The position numbers and the translations under genes were made by a program. Below, one piece after another: positions 12,584 to 20,735 of a stretch of DNA of 64,000 nucleotides (position 1 is the first letter of the stretch; each line of letters opens with the position of its first letter). The DNA comes from Sulfitobacter indolifex (GTDB lineage Bacteria; Pseudomonadota; Alphaproteobacteria; Rhodobacterales; Rhodobacteraceae): assembly GCF_022788655.1 (NCBI RefSeq), contig NZ_CP084951.1:1364001-1428000 (forward strand). Direction: 5' to 3'. The notes beneath the pieces were generated by a model. The model did not search any database. It saw nothing but the letters and a program-made list of their open reading frames with translations, and was not told the origin of the DNA.

Positions 12584-12604
12584 CCCCCTAGAGTATGGGG
12601 GATG
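12581..12604 (-). promoter_or_regulatory. Hairpin enclosing the methyltransferase start codon
   Basis: On the minus strand the mRNA would read CATCCCCC, an eight-base loop, then GGGGGATG, with the ATG being the start codon at 12583. The eight base pairs are perfect and mostly G-C, so the fold would bury both the G-rich pre-start region and the AUG. No T-tract follows, so it is not a terminator on this strand. Confidence 0.5.
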
Positions 12605-12636
12605 GCACGAAGGGTCCAGTGTTAACCCGGCCGATG

Positions 12637-13977
12637 TTAACCTTGATTAAGCCAATCCTGCCAATCCGCTTTTGCGCGGTCGGTATAGGCTTTGTACCGA
12701 TCCTTGCGGCCACGGCGTCCAGATTTCAGCCCTTCAACTGGCGGAAAGAGGCCGAAGTTCACATTCATCGGCTGGAACGTTTTGGCATCCGCGCCGCCCG
12801 TGATGTGGGTGACCAGCGCGCCCATGGCGGTGCTGTCTGGCGGGGTGGAGAGGCTCCCGCCCTTGATCTCCGCCGCGGCCATACGGCCTGCCAGCATCCC
12901 CATGGCGGCACTTTCTACATAGCCTTCGACGCCAGTGATCTGCCCGGCAAAGCGGATGTTCGGGCGGCTGCGCAGGCGCATCTGATCGTCAATTAGCGTC
13001 GGCGAGTTGATGAAAGAGTTCCGGTGGATGCCGCCAAGGCGGGCAAAACGTGCGTTTTCAAGACCCGGAATGCGTTTGAAAACATCCGTTTGCGCGCCGT
13101 ACTTCATCTTGGTCTGGAAGCCGACGATATTGTAGAGCGTGCCGAGCTTGTTATCGCGGCGAAGCTGCACAACGGCATGGGCTTTAATCTCGGGCTGGTG
13201 CGGATTGGTCAGGCCAACTGGCTTCATCGGGCCATGGCGCAGGGTCTCGCGACCGCGTTCGGCCATGACTTCGATGGGCAAGCAGCCGTCAAAATAACCC
13301 GCCGTCTCGCCCTCGCGGAATTCGGTCTTGTCGGCCGCAAGCAGTGCGTCGATGAAGTCGTCGTATTGCTGCTTGTCCATTGGGCAGTTGAGGTAGGCGG
13401 TGCGCTCTTCCTCGGTCTCGCCCTTGTCATAGCGCGACTGCATCCATGCCTGCGACATGTCGATACTGTCGAAATAGACGATGGGCGCGATGGCGTCGAA
13501 AAATGCGAGGGCTTCGGCACCTGTTTCGGCGGCGATGGCTTCGGCCAGCGCGCCTGAGGTCAGCGGGCCAGTGGCGATGATCCATTTGCCGTCTTTCGGC
13601 AGCTCGGTGATCTCGCCGTATTCCACAGTGATATTGGGGTGCGCGAGCAGCGTGTCGGTGACAGTCTGCGCGAAGGGGTCACGGTCGACGGCCAGTGCAC
13701 CGCCTGCGGGCAGGCGGTTCTTGTCGGCACAGGCCATGATCAGGCCATTGGCGGCGCGCATTTCCCAATGCAGGAGGCCCACGGCGTTTTGCTCATCATC
13801 ATCTGAGCGGAAAGAATTGGAGCAGACCATCTCGCCCAAAAGCCCGGTTTGGTGGGCGAAGGTTTCGACCTTGGGGCGCATTTCGTGGATCACCACGTTG
13901 ACGCCTGCGTTTGCCGCTTGCCAAGCCGCCTCTGATCCGGCCATGCCGCCGCCGATGATATGCAATGTATCTGTCAT
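12637..13977 (-). CDS. trmFO: Folate-dependent tRNA (m5U54) methyltransferase TrmFO
   Basis: TrmFO makes ribothymidine at position 54 of tRNAs using methylenetetrahydrofolate and FAD, in place of SAM-dependent TrmA. The 446-residue protein begins [18 protein letters not shown], the FAD-binding GxGxxGxE pattern, followed by the family segment [15 protein letters not shown] and, near the C-terminus, [11 protein letters not shown]. The ATG at 13977 gives the normal N-terminus; further upstream in-frame sequence is GC-rich and does not look coding. Confidence 0.96.
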   Translation of the reverse strand: MTDTLHIIGGGMAGSEAAWQAANAGVNVVIHEMRPKVETFAHQTGLLGEMVCSNSFRSDDDEQNAVGLLHWEMRAANGLIMACADKNRLPAGGALAVDRDPFAQTVTDTLLAHPNITVEYGEITELPKDGKWIIATGPLTSGALAEAIAAETGAEALAFFDAIAPIVYFDSIDMSQAWMQSRYDKGETEEERTAYLNCPMDKQQYDDFIDALLAADKTEFREGETAGYFDGCLPIEVMAERGRETLRHGPMKPVGLTNPHQPEIKAHAVVQLRRDNKLGTLYNIVGFQTKMKYGAQTDVFKRIPGLENARFARLGGIHRNSFINSPTLIDDQMRLRSRPNIRFAGQITGVEGYVESAAMGMLAGRMAAAEIKGGSLSTPPDSTAMGALVTHITGGADAKTFQPMNVNFGLFPPVEGLKSGRRGRKDRYKAYTDRAKADWQDWLNQG

Positions 13978-14079
13978 GGGGGCGATGTAGGGCAGGGCTG
14001 CGCCGCACGCAACAGGCAAGCGCGGATGCGGGCCGCTGCGCGCTGAAATATCGAGATGGACCGCTTTGCCGGGGGTATG

Positions 14080-14162
14080 GTTTTGGGGTCGCCGCTGCGG
14101 GAATGGTCGGTCAGTGAGAGGCTGACCCGGAGGGACCTTCCGCCGGCGGCGACCCAAAATCA
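14080..14162. repeat. Long imperfect inverted repeat between trmFO and a crotonase-fold gene
   Basis: The left arm TTTTGGGGTCGCCGC (about 14081-14095) pairs with GCGGCGACCCAAAA (about 14146-14159) with one bulge. Inside it, GGTCAG (14108-14113) pairs with CTGACC (14122-14127), and GGGAA/TTCC segments extend the stem. The whole is an 80-base structured element in non-coding DNA. It may be a dispersed repeat of the REP type, a transcript-end structure, or a small RNA. I saw no second copy in this window. Confidence 0.55.
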
Positions 14163-14199
14163 TCGGGGCTTCTGCACCCTAATATAACAGTGCCCCGAT
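14162..14199. repeat. 8-base inverted repeat beside the long hairpin
   Basis: ATCGGGGC (14162-14169) pairs with GCCCCGAT (14192-14199) across a 22-base AT-rich spacer. It adjoins the larger inverted repeat. Its role is unknown; neither strand has a T-run suitable for a terminator. Confidence 0.4.
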
Positions 14200-14255
14200 T
14201 TCGCCTAATTTGCCAGCCCTAGCGTGGCAACAAAGTTGCGCGGATTTGGAAACAA

Positions 14256-15041
14256 TCACTGCTGCCAGTCGGGGGCGCGTTTTTCCAAGAAGGCGTCGAT
14301 GCCCTCGCGGGTGTCTGCCTCAAGCATGTTGCGTACCATAACCTCGCCGGTGAAAGCATAGGCTTGGTCTGTGGGCAGTTGCATTTGCTGGTAGAAGGCC
14401 CCTTTGCCATGGGCGACAGCGGTGCCAAGTTTGCTGGCGATTTTTTCGGCCAACGCGTTGGTCTCTTTGGCCAGTTGGTCGGCTGGCACTGCGCGGTTGA
14501 TCAGACCCAGTTCGGCGGCGCGGGGGGCAAAGATGAACTCGCCTGTCGTGAGCATCTCAAACGCCTGTTTGCGCGGGATGCTGCGGGTCAGCGCGACCAT
14601 GGGGGTAGAGCAAAAGAGGCCGATGTTCACGCCGTTGACGCCAAAACGGGTGTCCTCGCTGGCGATGGCGAGGTCGCAGGTGGCGACAAGCTGGCAGCCT
14701 GCGGCGGTGGCGATGCCGTGAACTTGGGCGATGACCGGCTGCGGGAGGCTTTGGATGCGGGCCATCAGGGCGGCGCATCGATCAAAGAGGTCTTTGAAGG
14801 CCGCCGCACCGCCATCTTCGGCTTGGCGCATGGCGGTCATTTGGCGCAGGTCGTGGCCCGCGCAGAAGGCTTTGCCCGCGCCCGACAGGACAATTACCCG
14901 TGTTTGCCGGTCTTCAGCCAATACGTCGAGTTTGCTGTGCAGGGCGGCCAACATTTCGTCTGACAGCGCGTTCAGCCGCTCGGGCGCGTTCATGCGCAGA
15001 TGGGTGATCGGCCCTTGTGCCGTAACGTCAAGAATTGTCAC
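14256..15041 (-). CDS. Crotonase-superfamily protein (ECHDC3-like)
   Basis: The 261-residue protein has the enoyl-CoA hydratase fold: RLNALSDEML, the oxyanion segment GKAFCAGHDL, and GIATAAGCQLVATCDLA. The two glutamates that catalyse hydration in classical crotonases are absent: the GGGCEL position reads AAGCQL, and the PE of FGQPEI reads NG in FGVNGVNIG. The GLFCSTPMVAL segment is typical of the ECHDC3 group, whose reaction is uncertain. The GTG at 15041 follows GGGAGG. It is divergent from a thioesterase gene. Confidence 0.8.
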   Translation of the reverse strand: MTILDVTAQGPITHLRMNAPERLNALSDEMLAALHSKLDVLAEDRQTRVIVLSGAGKAFCAGHDLRQMTAMRQAEDGGAAAFKDLFDRCAALMARIQSLPQPVIAQVHGIATAAGCQLVATCDLAIASEDTRFGVNGVNIGLFCSTPMVALTRSIPRKQAFEMLTTGEFIFAPRAAELGLINRAVPADQLAKETNALAEKIASKLGTAVAHGKGAFYQQMQLPTDQAYAFTGEVMVRNMLEADTREGIDAFLEKRAPDWQQ

Positions 15042-15099
15042 CTTGCCCTCCCAAGCTGGTCGCGCCAACGTTAGGCCGAGGCAGGCAGGGAGAACAAGT

Positions 15100-15528
15100 A
15101 TGGCCGTGGTGATGGATGCAGAAGCGCTGCAAGCGTTCATGCGTGAGGTGTTTGATCAGGTGGCGGATGATTTCGCCGTGGATCACGTGGCCGAGAACGA
15201 GATCACCATGCGTCTGCTGACCAGCCACCGCCATTTGCGGCCCGGCGGGACAGTCTCGGGCCCGTCGATGTTCGCGCTGGCGGATGTCGCGGCCTATCTG
15301 GTGACGCTGGCGATGATTGGGCCTAAGGCGCTGGCGGTGACGACAAATTGCTCGATTGATTTCATGCGCAAGCCGCTGGCGGATGTGCATTTGATTGCTA
15401 AGGCGAAGCTGCTCAAGCTGGGGCGGCAATTGTCGGTGACGGATGTGCTGATCTATTCGGAAGGGTCAGACAAGCCTGTCGCGCGGGCGAGCCTTACTTA
15501 TGCGATTCCGCCCGCGTCGATGGGATGA
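15100..15528 (+). CDS. PaaI-type hotdog thioesterase
   Basis: The 142-residue protein has a hotdog domain. The segment RPGGTVSGPSMFALADVAAYL (about residues 46-66) is the helix that carries the family's active-site Asp, and NCSIDFMRKP follows the central strand. Such enzymes hydrolyse acyl- or aryl-CoA thioesters. The ATG at 15100 has AGGGAG upstream. It is divergent by 58 bases from a crotonase-like gene, which fits joint acyl-CoA metabolism. The substrate is unknown. Confidence 0.82.
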   Translation: MAVVMDAEALQAFMREVFDQVADDFAVDHVAENEITMRLLTSHRHLRPGGTVSGPSMFALADVAAYLVTLAMIGPKALAVTTNCSIDFMRKPLADVHLIAKAKLLKLGRQLSVTDVLIYSEGSDKPVARASLTYAIPPASMG

Positions 15529-15549
15529 GGAGGGCCAGCGCCTGACCGT

Positions 15550-15644
15550 GGGGTGGCGATTGTGAGGGCGATCCGTGCCACTTTATGGTGCAGCCGTGTT
15601 GTGCCTTCTCGAAGGTAGGCCCAGCCTCACCAAATCGCCAGCCC
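15550..15644. repeat. Long inverted repeat downstream of the thioesterase gene
   Basis: The left arm GGGTGGCGATTGTGAGG (15551-15567) pairs with CCTCACCAAATCGCCAGCCC (15625-15644) with a small bulge. The intervening 57 bases contain further short self-complementary pieces, and a small GCCCG/CGGGC hairpin follows the right arm. It is non-coding. It may be the 3' structure of the thioesterase transcript, a mobile palindromic repeat or a small RNA. Confidence 0.5.
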
Positions 15645-15714
15645 GCCGGGACGGGCAGGCGATGGCCCGGCGCCTGCGGCTTGATTCCGGGCTGTGGATT
15701 TACCCGAAAGCAAT

Positions 15715-15741
15715 AAAAAAGGGCCGGGAAAAACCCGGCCC
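15715..15741 (-). terminator. Terminator of the DUF1127 gene
   Basis: GGGCCGGG (15721-15728) and CCCGGCCC (15734-15741) form a perfect 8-base-pair stem with a five-base loop. On the minus strand it is followed by TTTTTT, so it ends the DUF1127 transcript. Confidence 0.9.
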
Positions 15742-15773
15742 AAGGAAGAGGTCTGGCTGGCGCCACAGGGAAG

Positions 15774-16004
15774 TCACGCTTGCCAGAACACGCGGGAAGC
15801 CTCGGCTGAGGCTTGTTCCGGTGTAAGTCCCGCATCATCAAGCTCCCACGGCTCTAGCGCTGCAAGCGCGAGGCGGGTGCGTCGGCGGGCCGCCCATGTG
15901 GTCACGACCGCCGCAAAGCGCAGCGCGATCACCGCAGGGACCGGCAAAGCGCGGTATGTCATCAATGTCATTGCATCAGCGCTGATAGGGCGAGCCTGTG
16001 TCAT
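15774..16004 (-). CDS. DUF1127 small protein
   Basis: The 76-residue protein ends with the DUF1127 motif: an arginine-rich segment and LAALEPWELDDAGLTPEQASAEA, matching the family pattern R-x-L-x-x-L-x-D-x-x-L-x-D-I-G-L-x-R-x-x-A. DUF1127 proteins are basic; some in other alphaproteobacteria affect RNA turnover and phosphate or stress responses, but none is proven for this one. The ATG follows AAGGAG. It is divergent from a MocR regulator, which may control it. Confidence 0.8.
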   Translation of the reverse strand: MTQARPISADAMTLMTYRALPVPAVIALRFAAVVTTWAARRRTRLALAALEPWELDDAGLTPEQASAEASRVFWQA

Positions 16005-16018
16005 GGGGGAACTCCTTG

Positions 16019-16082
16019 AAATTGTATTGACACAAAGTGTAGAAACTCTACAAGTATAAGGGTACAAAGCGCGATACAATTT
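16019..16082. promoter_or_regulatory. Divergent promoter region with inverted repeats (DUF1127/MocR)
   Basis: The region holds AAATTGTAT at 16019-16027 and its exact complement ATACAATTT at 16074-16082, and between them TGTAG-AAACT-CTACA at 16038-16052. MocR proteins often bind repeats upstream of their own gene and a divergent target. On the minus strand TATACT (complement of 16053-16058) could be the -10 element of the DUF1127 promoter. Confidence 0.5.
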
Positions 16083-16100
16083 GACCACAGGAATATTGTA

Positions 16101-17516
16101 ATGGGTACAATTTGGCAGCCGACGCTCGCCGAAGGGCAGGGGCCAAAATACAAGCTCGTGGCCCTCACGATTCGCGAGGGGATCAAATCGGGTGCCCTAG
16201 ACGTCGGGGATAAATTACCGCCCGTACGAGAGTTGGCCTGGCAGTTGGGGATCACGCCGGGCACCGTGGCCCGAGCCTATACGATCCTCACGGATGAAGG
16301 GCTGCTTGAGGCTGAGGTGGGCCGGGGCACCTTTGTGGCGCCACCACAGGCGGCCATTCGCGAAGATGTCTGGAACCGCGAACAAGACAGCTGGATCAAA
16401 GAGCTAGAGATTGCCGATACCGATGCGGTCAGCCTTTTTAGCCCGCGTTTGCCGGATATGGGGCAGGTGGCGGTGATCCGCAGTGCCTTGCGGCAGGTGG
16501 CGGATGTGCCGGGCGAAGAGCTGATGAACTACCCGACCCGCGATGCCTATGCGCCGGTCCGGCAGGCGGCGGTTGATTGGCTCTCGCATCTGTCCCTCGG
16601 GCCGCTGAGCGAGCAAGACGTGGTGCTCTCTCATGGCGGGCAGAGCGGGATTGTACTGGTACTTCAGGCGATACTGACTGGGCCAAAGCCGGTGATGCTG
16701 GTTGAAGACCTGTCCTATGCTGGGTTTCGCCGCGCAGCAGAGGTGTTGCGCGCAGAAGTGGTCGGCGTGGCGATGGACAAAGACGGCGTCTTGCCCGAGG
16801 CGCTGGACAAAGCCGCGCGCGACAGTGGTGCGCAGGTGTTTTGTACCACGCCTGAGGTGCACAACCCGACCGGCAGCCACACCAGCCTAGAGCGGCGGCG
16901 CGCATTGCTAGAGGTCGCCAAGCGGCACGGGTTGGAGATATTGGAAGACGATTGCTATCGCATGGGCTCGGCCCGCGCGCCGAGCTATCGGTCGCTTTGG
17001 CCGGAACATGTCTGGCATGTCTCGTCGATCTCGAAAGAGCTTACGCCGGCGCTGCGTGTGGGGTTTGCGCTGGCACCGAAAGGCAGGTCAGCGGATTTGC
17101 GGCGGGTGGCGGAATATGGATACTTCGGACTTGCCCGCCCCTTGGCTGAGGCCACGCGCATTCTGCTGACCGATCCCCGGATGAAAGGTATCTGCAACGA
17201 CATCCGCGAGCGGTTGGGTGAATATGTAGAAGTCGCAGTGAACCATCTGGGCGGCCATGAATTGCAATGGTCGCGCGATGTGCCGTTTTTGTGGTTGCAC
17301 CTGCCCCCCGGCTGGCGGGCGGCGGGGTTTTGTCGGGCCGCAGAGGCGCAGGGCGTGCAAATCCGGTCTGCTGATGAATTTGCCCTGCGCGATGGCCGCG
17401 CGCCCCATGCGGTGCGCATTGCGGTGAATGCCCATGTCTCCCTGCGCTCCTTCGAGGCGGCGATGCAGCGGCTGCGTTGTCTTTTGGACAATCCGCCAGA
17501 GCAGATCAGCGTGTAG
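16101..17516 (+). CDS. MocR-type GntR regulator with aminotransferase domain
   Basis: The 471-residue protein has an N-terminal GntR winged helix (VALTIREGIKSGALDVGDKL...LGITPGTVARAY, about residues 17-70) and a C-terminal fold-type I PLP domain from about residue 100. The PLP lysine lies in SSISKELTPALRVGF near residue 312. MocR proteins sense PLP or amino compounds and usually do not act as enzymes. The effector is unknown. It is divergent from the DUF1127 gene over 96 bases with clear inverted repeats, which points to it as a likely target. Confidence 0.88.
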   Translation: MGTIWQPTLAEGQGPKYKLVALTIREGIKSGALDVGDKLPPVRELAWQLGITPGTVARAYTILTDEGLLEAEVGRGTFVAPPQAAIREDVWNREQDSWIKELEIADTDAVSLFSPRLPDMGQVAVIRSALRQVADVPGEELMNYPTRDAYAPVRQAAVDWLSHLSLGPLSEQDVVLSHGGQSGIVLVLQAILTGPKPVMLVEDLSYAGFRRAAEVLRAEVVGVAMDKDGVLPEALDKAARDSGAQVFCTTPEVHNPTGSHTSLERRRALLEVAKRHGLEILEDDCYRMGSARAPSYRSLWPEHVWHVSSISKELTPALRVGFALAPKGRSADLRRVAEYGYFGLARPLAEATRILLTDPRMKGICNDIRERLGEYVEVAVNHLGGHELQWSRDVPFLWLHLPPGWRAAGFCRAAEAQGVQIRSADEFALRDGRAPHAVRIAVNAHVSLRSFEAAMQRLRCLLDNPPEQISV

Positions 17517-17524
17517 AAATATGG

Positions 17525-17538
17525 GGTATTATTATACC
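17525..17538. repeat. AT-rich palindrome upstream of rplM
   Basis: GGTAT-TATT-ATACC is a perfect inverted repeat, 8 bases after the MocR stop. It is followed by TAAATAATAAGGTA, so the segment stands out as AT-rich against its surroundings. It may be an upstream activating element or an operator for the rplM promoter. Confidence 0.4.
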
Positions 17539-17586
17539 TAAATAATAAGGTACTGTTTTCATTGATATAATCCGTGATTGCTGCGC

Positions 17587-17614
17587 TTGACCCGGTCAAG
17601 CAGGTGTTTATAAC
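17587..17614 (+). promoter_or_regulatory. Sigma-70-like promoter of rplM-rpsI
   Basis: TTGACC (17587-17592) and TATAAC (17609-17614) are separated by 16 bases, a good housekeeping promoter match, 63 bases upstream of the rplM start. Confidence 0.6.
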
Positions 17615-17676
17615 CCCCTCATCAGATAGCGGACGGGGGAATCCTCGTTCGACCAACCTCAAACGGGAATTCTTCC

Positions 17677-18138
17677 ATGAAAACCTTTTCTGCGACACCG
17701 GCAGATATCGACAAGAAATGGATCATCGTCGACGCCGAAGGCGTCGTGCTGGGCCGTCTCGCCTCGATCATCGCCACGCGCCTGCGCGGCAAGCACAAGC
17801 CGTCCTTCACACCGCATATGGATTGCGGTGACAACGTGATCGTCATCAACGCCGAGAAGGTGCAGATGACGGGCAAGAAGCGTGAAGAAAACTTCTACTG
17901 GCACACCAACCACCCCGGCGGGATCAAGTCGCGCACCAAGGAGCAGATCCTTGAAGGCGCGCATCCTGAGCGTGTGGTGACCCAAGCCGTCAAGCGTATG
18001 CTGCCCGGCAACCGCCTGAGCCGCCAGATCATGACCAACCTGCGCGTCTATGCAGGTAGCGATCACCCCCATGAGGCCCAGAGCCCCGAAGTTCTGGACG
18101 TAAAGTCCATGAACAAGAAAAACACGCGGAGTGCATGA
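17677..18138 (+). CDS. rplM: 50S ribosomal protein L13
   Basis: L13 is an early-binding large-subunit protein. The 153-residue protein has the family segments [18 protein letters not shown] and the [22 protein letters not shown] stretch. Its stop overlaps the rpsI start, the usual rplM-rpsI pairing. Confidence 0.97.
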   Translation: MKTFSATPADIDKKWIIVDAEGVVLGRLASIIATRLRGKHKPSFTPHMDCGDNVIVINAEKVQMTGKKREENFYWHTNHPGGIKSRTKEQILEGAHPERVVTQAVKRMLPGNRLSRQIMTNLRVYAGSDHPHEAQSPEVLDVKSMNKKNTRSA

Positions 18139-18641
18139 GCATGGCTGACGAAATCAAAACACTCGAAGGGCTCGAAGCCGCTGTAACCGAGAACATCGGC
18201 GGCGTGCAGGGCACTGAAACCGAAATGACCCCTCGTGAGCCGGTTCGTGACGAACTGGGCCGCGCCTATGCCACCGGCAAACGTAAAGACGCGGTCGCCC
18301 GCGTTTGGATCAAGCCCGGCTCCGGCAAGGTTATCGTAAACGGCAAGCCGCAGAACGAATACTTCGCGCGCCCCGTGCAGCAGCTGATCCTGGCGCAGCC
18401 TTTCGGCATCACCAACACCGAAGGCCAGTTCGACGTGTTCGCAACGGTCAAAGGCGGCGGTCTGTCCGGTCAAGCGGGTGCGGTTAAGCACGGTGTCTCC
18501 AAGGCGCTGCAGCTTTATGATCCCTCCCTGCGCGGTGCGCTGAAAGCGGCAGGCTTCCTGACCCGTGACAGCCGCGTCGTCGAGCGGAAGAAATACGGTA
18601 AGGCCAAAGCGCGCCGGAGCTTCCAGTTCTCCAAGCGTTAA
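18135..18641 (+). CDS. rpsI: 30S ribosomal protein S9
   Basis: S9 places its C-terminal tail near the P-site tRNA. The 168-residue product has the S9 domain from about residue 42 ([18 protein letters not shown]) to the typical end [17 protein letters not shown]. The N-terminal 40 residues are an acidic extension seen in alphaproteobacterial S9. The start may be 18135, overlapping the rplM stop, or the ATG at 18141. A terminator hairpin follows. Confidence 0.96.
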   Translation: MSMADEIKTLEGLEAAVTENIGGVQGTETEMTPREPVRDELGRAYATGKRKDAVARVWIKPGSGKVIVNGKPQNEYFARPVQQLILAQPFGITNTEGQFDVFATVKGGGLSGQAGAVKHGVSKALQLYDPSLRGALKAAGFLTRDSRVVERKKYGKAKARRSFQFSKR

Positions 18642-18661
18642 GCTTTCCGATCAAGTTTGCG

Positions 18662-18691
18662 AAAGGGCTGCCCTCAGGGGTGGCCCTTTTT
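18662..18691 (+). terminator. Terminator after rpsI
   Basis: AAAGGGC and GCCCTTT flank an inner GCCC/GGGG pairing, and the right arm runs into TTTTT. It is the expected end of the rplM-rpsI transcript. Confidence 0.8.
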
Positions 18692-18732
18692 CGTTGGGGA
18701 CGTGCAGCAGGCATGTCTGGCCATTGCTCATG

Positions 18733-18763
18733 AAAAAGGCCGCTGCAGTTTCCCGCAACGGCC
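18733..18763 (-). terminator. Terminator of the outer-membrane-like gene
   Basis: GGCCGCTGC (18738-18746) and GCAACGGCC (18755-18763) pair with one wobble. On the minus strand the stem is followed by TTTTT, so it ends transcription from the gene at 18797-19486. Confidence 0.8.
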
Positions 18764-18796
18764 CTTAGTCAAGATCAGGGATGATCCCTTGCGGGA

Positions 18797-19486
18797 TTAG
18801 CCGCCGATTTCGTAGCTCACGGTAAAGCCCAGCACGCCGTCACCATCGTTGGTGTCTTCGTATAGAGCTTCAAAGCTGACGCCATCGCCAAAGTCATAGA
18901 CGGCACCGGCTTCGGCATAGATGTTGTCGTCGCGGTCGCTGTTGCCGATCAGGCCGACGGCGGTCCAACGCTCAGACAGGGGCGCTTCAAACGCCACTTC
19001 TTGATCGCTTTCGCCATTGTCGGGGTCGATGATCACGGCGAATGCACCAGAGGCGTCACGGCCGATGGGGAAGCCCAGCGTCGCGGTGATTTCTTCGCTG
19101 TGGTCTTTGGAATCGTCCAGCCAGGTGTAGGAATAGCTCAGATCCCAGCTCATGCCCTGGCCAAAGTCTGCACCATAGCCAAGGTTCGCTTCGAATTCAG
19201 CGTCGTCTGTGGGATCTTGGTAAAGCGATGTCGCGCTCAGGCCGGTGTGGAAGCCGCCGTAAGTTAGCTCAACAAAGCCTTCGACTTCGTTGTCGAGGTG
19301 GTCAAAGTCGTCCGAGGTGTTGAAGCGCGTGGCGGCAGAGACACCAGCGGTCCAGCCGACCATTGAGCTGAAGCCGCGGTCTTCGATGACGGGGTCGAAC
19401 CCGGTTGTAATATTGTCCTGAGCGTAGGCCGCAGAAGAGAGCAGCCCGGCGGTGAGGCCGAACCCGATAAGGTGTTTGATGTTCAT
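18797..19486 (-). CDS. Exported beta-barrel-like protein
   Basis: The 229-residue protein has a clear signal peptide (hydrophobic residues 5-20, cleavage after AAYA). The mature part alternates short aromatic-hydrophobic strands with acidic turns, as in outer-membrane barrels, and is very acidic overall, consistent with a marine organism. The pattern resembles the TorF-like putative porin group. It has no Cys and no enzyme motif. It has its own terminator and no operon partner. Confidence 0.65.
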   Translation of the reverse strand: MNIKHLIGFGLTAGLLSSAAYAQDNITTGFDPVIEDRGFSSMVGWTAGVSAATRFNTSDDFDHLDNEVEGFVELTYGGFHTGLSATSLYQDPTDDAEFEANLGYGADFGQGMSWDLSYSYTWLDDSKDHSEEITATLGFPIGRDASGAFAVIIDPDNGESDQEVAFEAPLSERWTAVGLIGNSDRDDNIYAEAGAVYDFGDGVSFEALYEDTNDGDGVLGFTVSYEIGG

Positions 19487-19725
19487 AGCTTTTGCCTAGT
19501 TTTGGACCGTGGCTTGTCTGCGACTGGCGAGGTCTGGTTGTGAAGGCCCTTCGGATATGCCCGTGATGGGAGAGCTGCAAGCGCCGTTCGCGCATATCTG
19601 GCATGCGTTAGAACATAACATCGTGATTGGCGGATATTTCGCCCAAGTGTTTGGTTTTTCTTGCGGCTCCGCGGTTCCGGGCGGGGGGGAGGCTGCCTAT
19701 ATCAGGCAGAACACAGGAGATAGAC

Positions 19726-20721
19726 ATGCAGTATTCAGTTCTCGATCTCGCCCCGGTGCCTGAAGGGTCAGACACGCCAACGGCGATCCGCAATTCCGTC
19801 GCGCTGGCGCAACTGGCCGAAGCTAAGGGCTATCACCGGTTCTGGATGGCAGAGCATCACAACATGCCCGGCATCGCCTCTGCGGCGACATCGGTTTTGC
19901 TGGGGCATGTGGCGGACCATACGCAGCATATCCGCGTAGGGGCGGGCGGTGTCATGCTGCCCAACCACGCGCCGTTGGCGATTGCAGAGCAGTTTGGCAC
20001 GCTGGCCGCGATCCATGGCGACCGGATTGATTTGGGTCTGGGCCGCGCGCCGGGCGGGGATCAAGCGGTGATGCGGGCCATGCGGCGTGGCATGGGCGGC
20101 GGCGATCACTTCCCCGATGATGTGGCTGAGTTGATGTCTTATCTGGGCGATCCAGACCCAAGTGCCCCGGTGCGGGCGCATCCCGGTGAGGGAACGCATG
20201 TGCCGATCTGGATCCTCGGCTCTTCGCTATACGGCGCGCAACTGGCAGCGCATTTCGGGCTGCCTTACGCCTTTGCTTCTCACTTCGCGCCGGACGCGTT
20301 GGAAGAGGCCACCGCGATCTACCGCCGGGATTTCAAGCCGTCTGAGGCCTGCCCGAAGCCACGTTTCATGTTGGCGGTGAATGTCTTCGCGGCGGATACC
20401 GATGAAGAGGGGGCCTATCTGCGCACCACCATGCAGCAAGCTTTTGCCCGTTTGCGCACAGGCCGCCCCGGCAAGCTGCCGCGCCCGGTGCGCGACATTG
20501 ATGCCGAGATTGGCGCAGGGATGCGGCAGGGGGTGGATCAAGCGCTGCGGATTTCGGCAGTTGGCAGCCCCGAGACGGTGAAACGCGAGCTTGAGGCGTT
20601 GATCGCGCAGCACCGTCCGGATGAGTTGATCCTGACCGGGCAGATCCACGATCACGCGGCGCGGCTGCGCTCGTTTGAGATTGCGGCGGATGTGATGCAA
20701 GACATGAAGGTGGCGGCTTAA
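19726..20721 (+). CDS. LLM-class flavin-dependent oxidoreductase
   Basis: The 331-residue protein is a luciferase-like TIM barrel monooxygenase. It shows [12 protein letters not shown] at the start, [17 protein letters not shown] near residue 43, [16 protein letters not shown] near residue 72 and [10 protein letters not shown] near 104, all typical of the bacterial luciferase group 1 family. It would use reduced flavin from a partner reductase. The ATG at 19726 has AGGAG upstream. The substrate is unknown. It is convergent with a TetR gene 14 bases away. Confidence 0.88.
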   Translation: MQYSVLDLAPVPEGSDTPTAIRNSVALAQLAEAKGYHRFWMAEHHNMPGIASAATSVLLGHVADHTQHIRVGAGGVMLPNHAPLAIAEQFGTLAAIHGDRIDLGLGRAPGGDQAVMRAMRRGMGGGDHFPDDVAELMSYLGDPDPSAPVRAHPGEGTHVPIWILGSSLYGAQLAAHFGLPYAFASHFAPDALEEATAIYRRDFKPSEACPKPRFMLAVNVFAADTDEEGAYLRTTMQQAFARLRTGRPGKLPRPVRDIDAEIGAGMRQGVDQALRISAVGSPETVKRELEALIAQHRPDELILTGQIHDHAARLRSFEIAADVMQDMKVAA

Positions 20722-20735
20722 GGGCCGCTGCCCCG

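Noticed and set aside
12622..12650. Three TTAA motifs near the trmFO stop as CtrA sites
   Set aside because: The spacings are 11 and 6 bases, not 7, and they overlap the 3' end of a coding gene.
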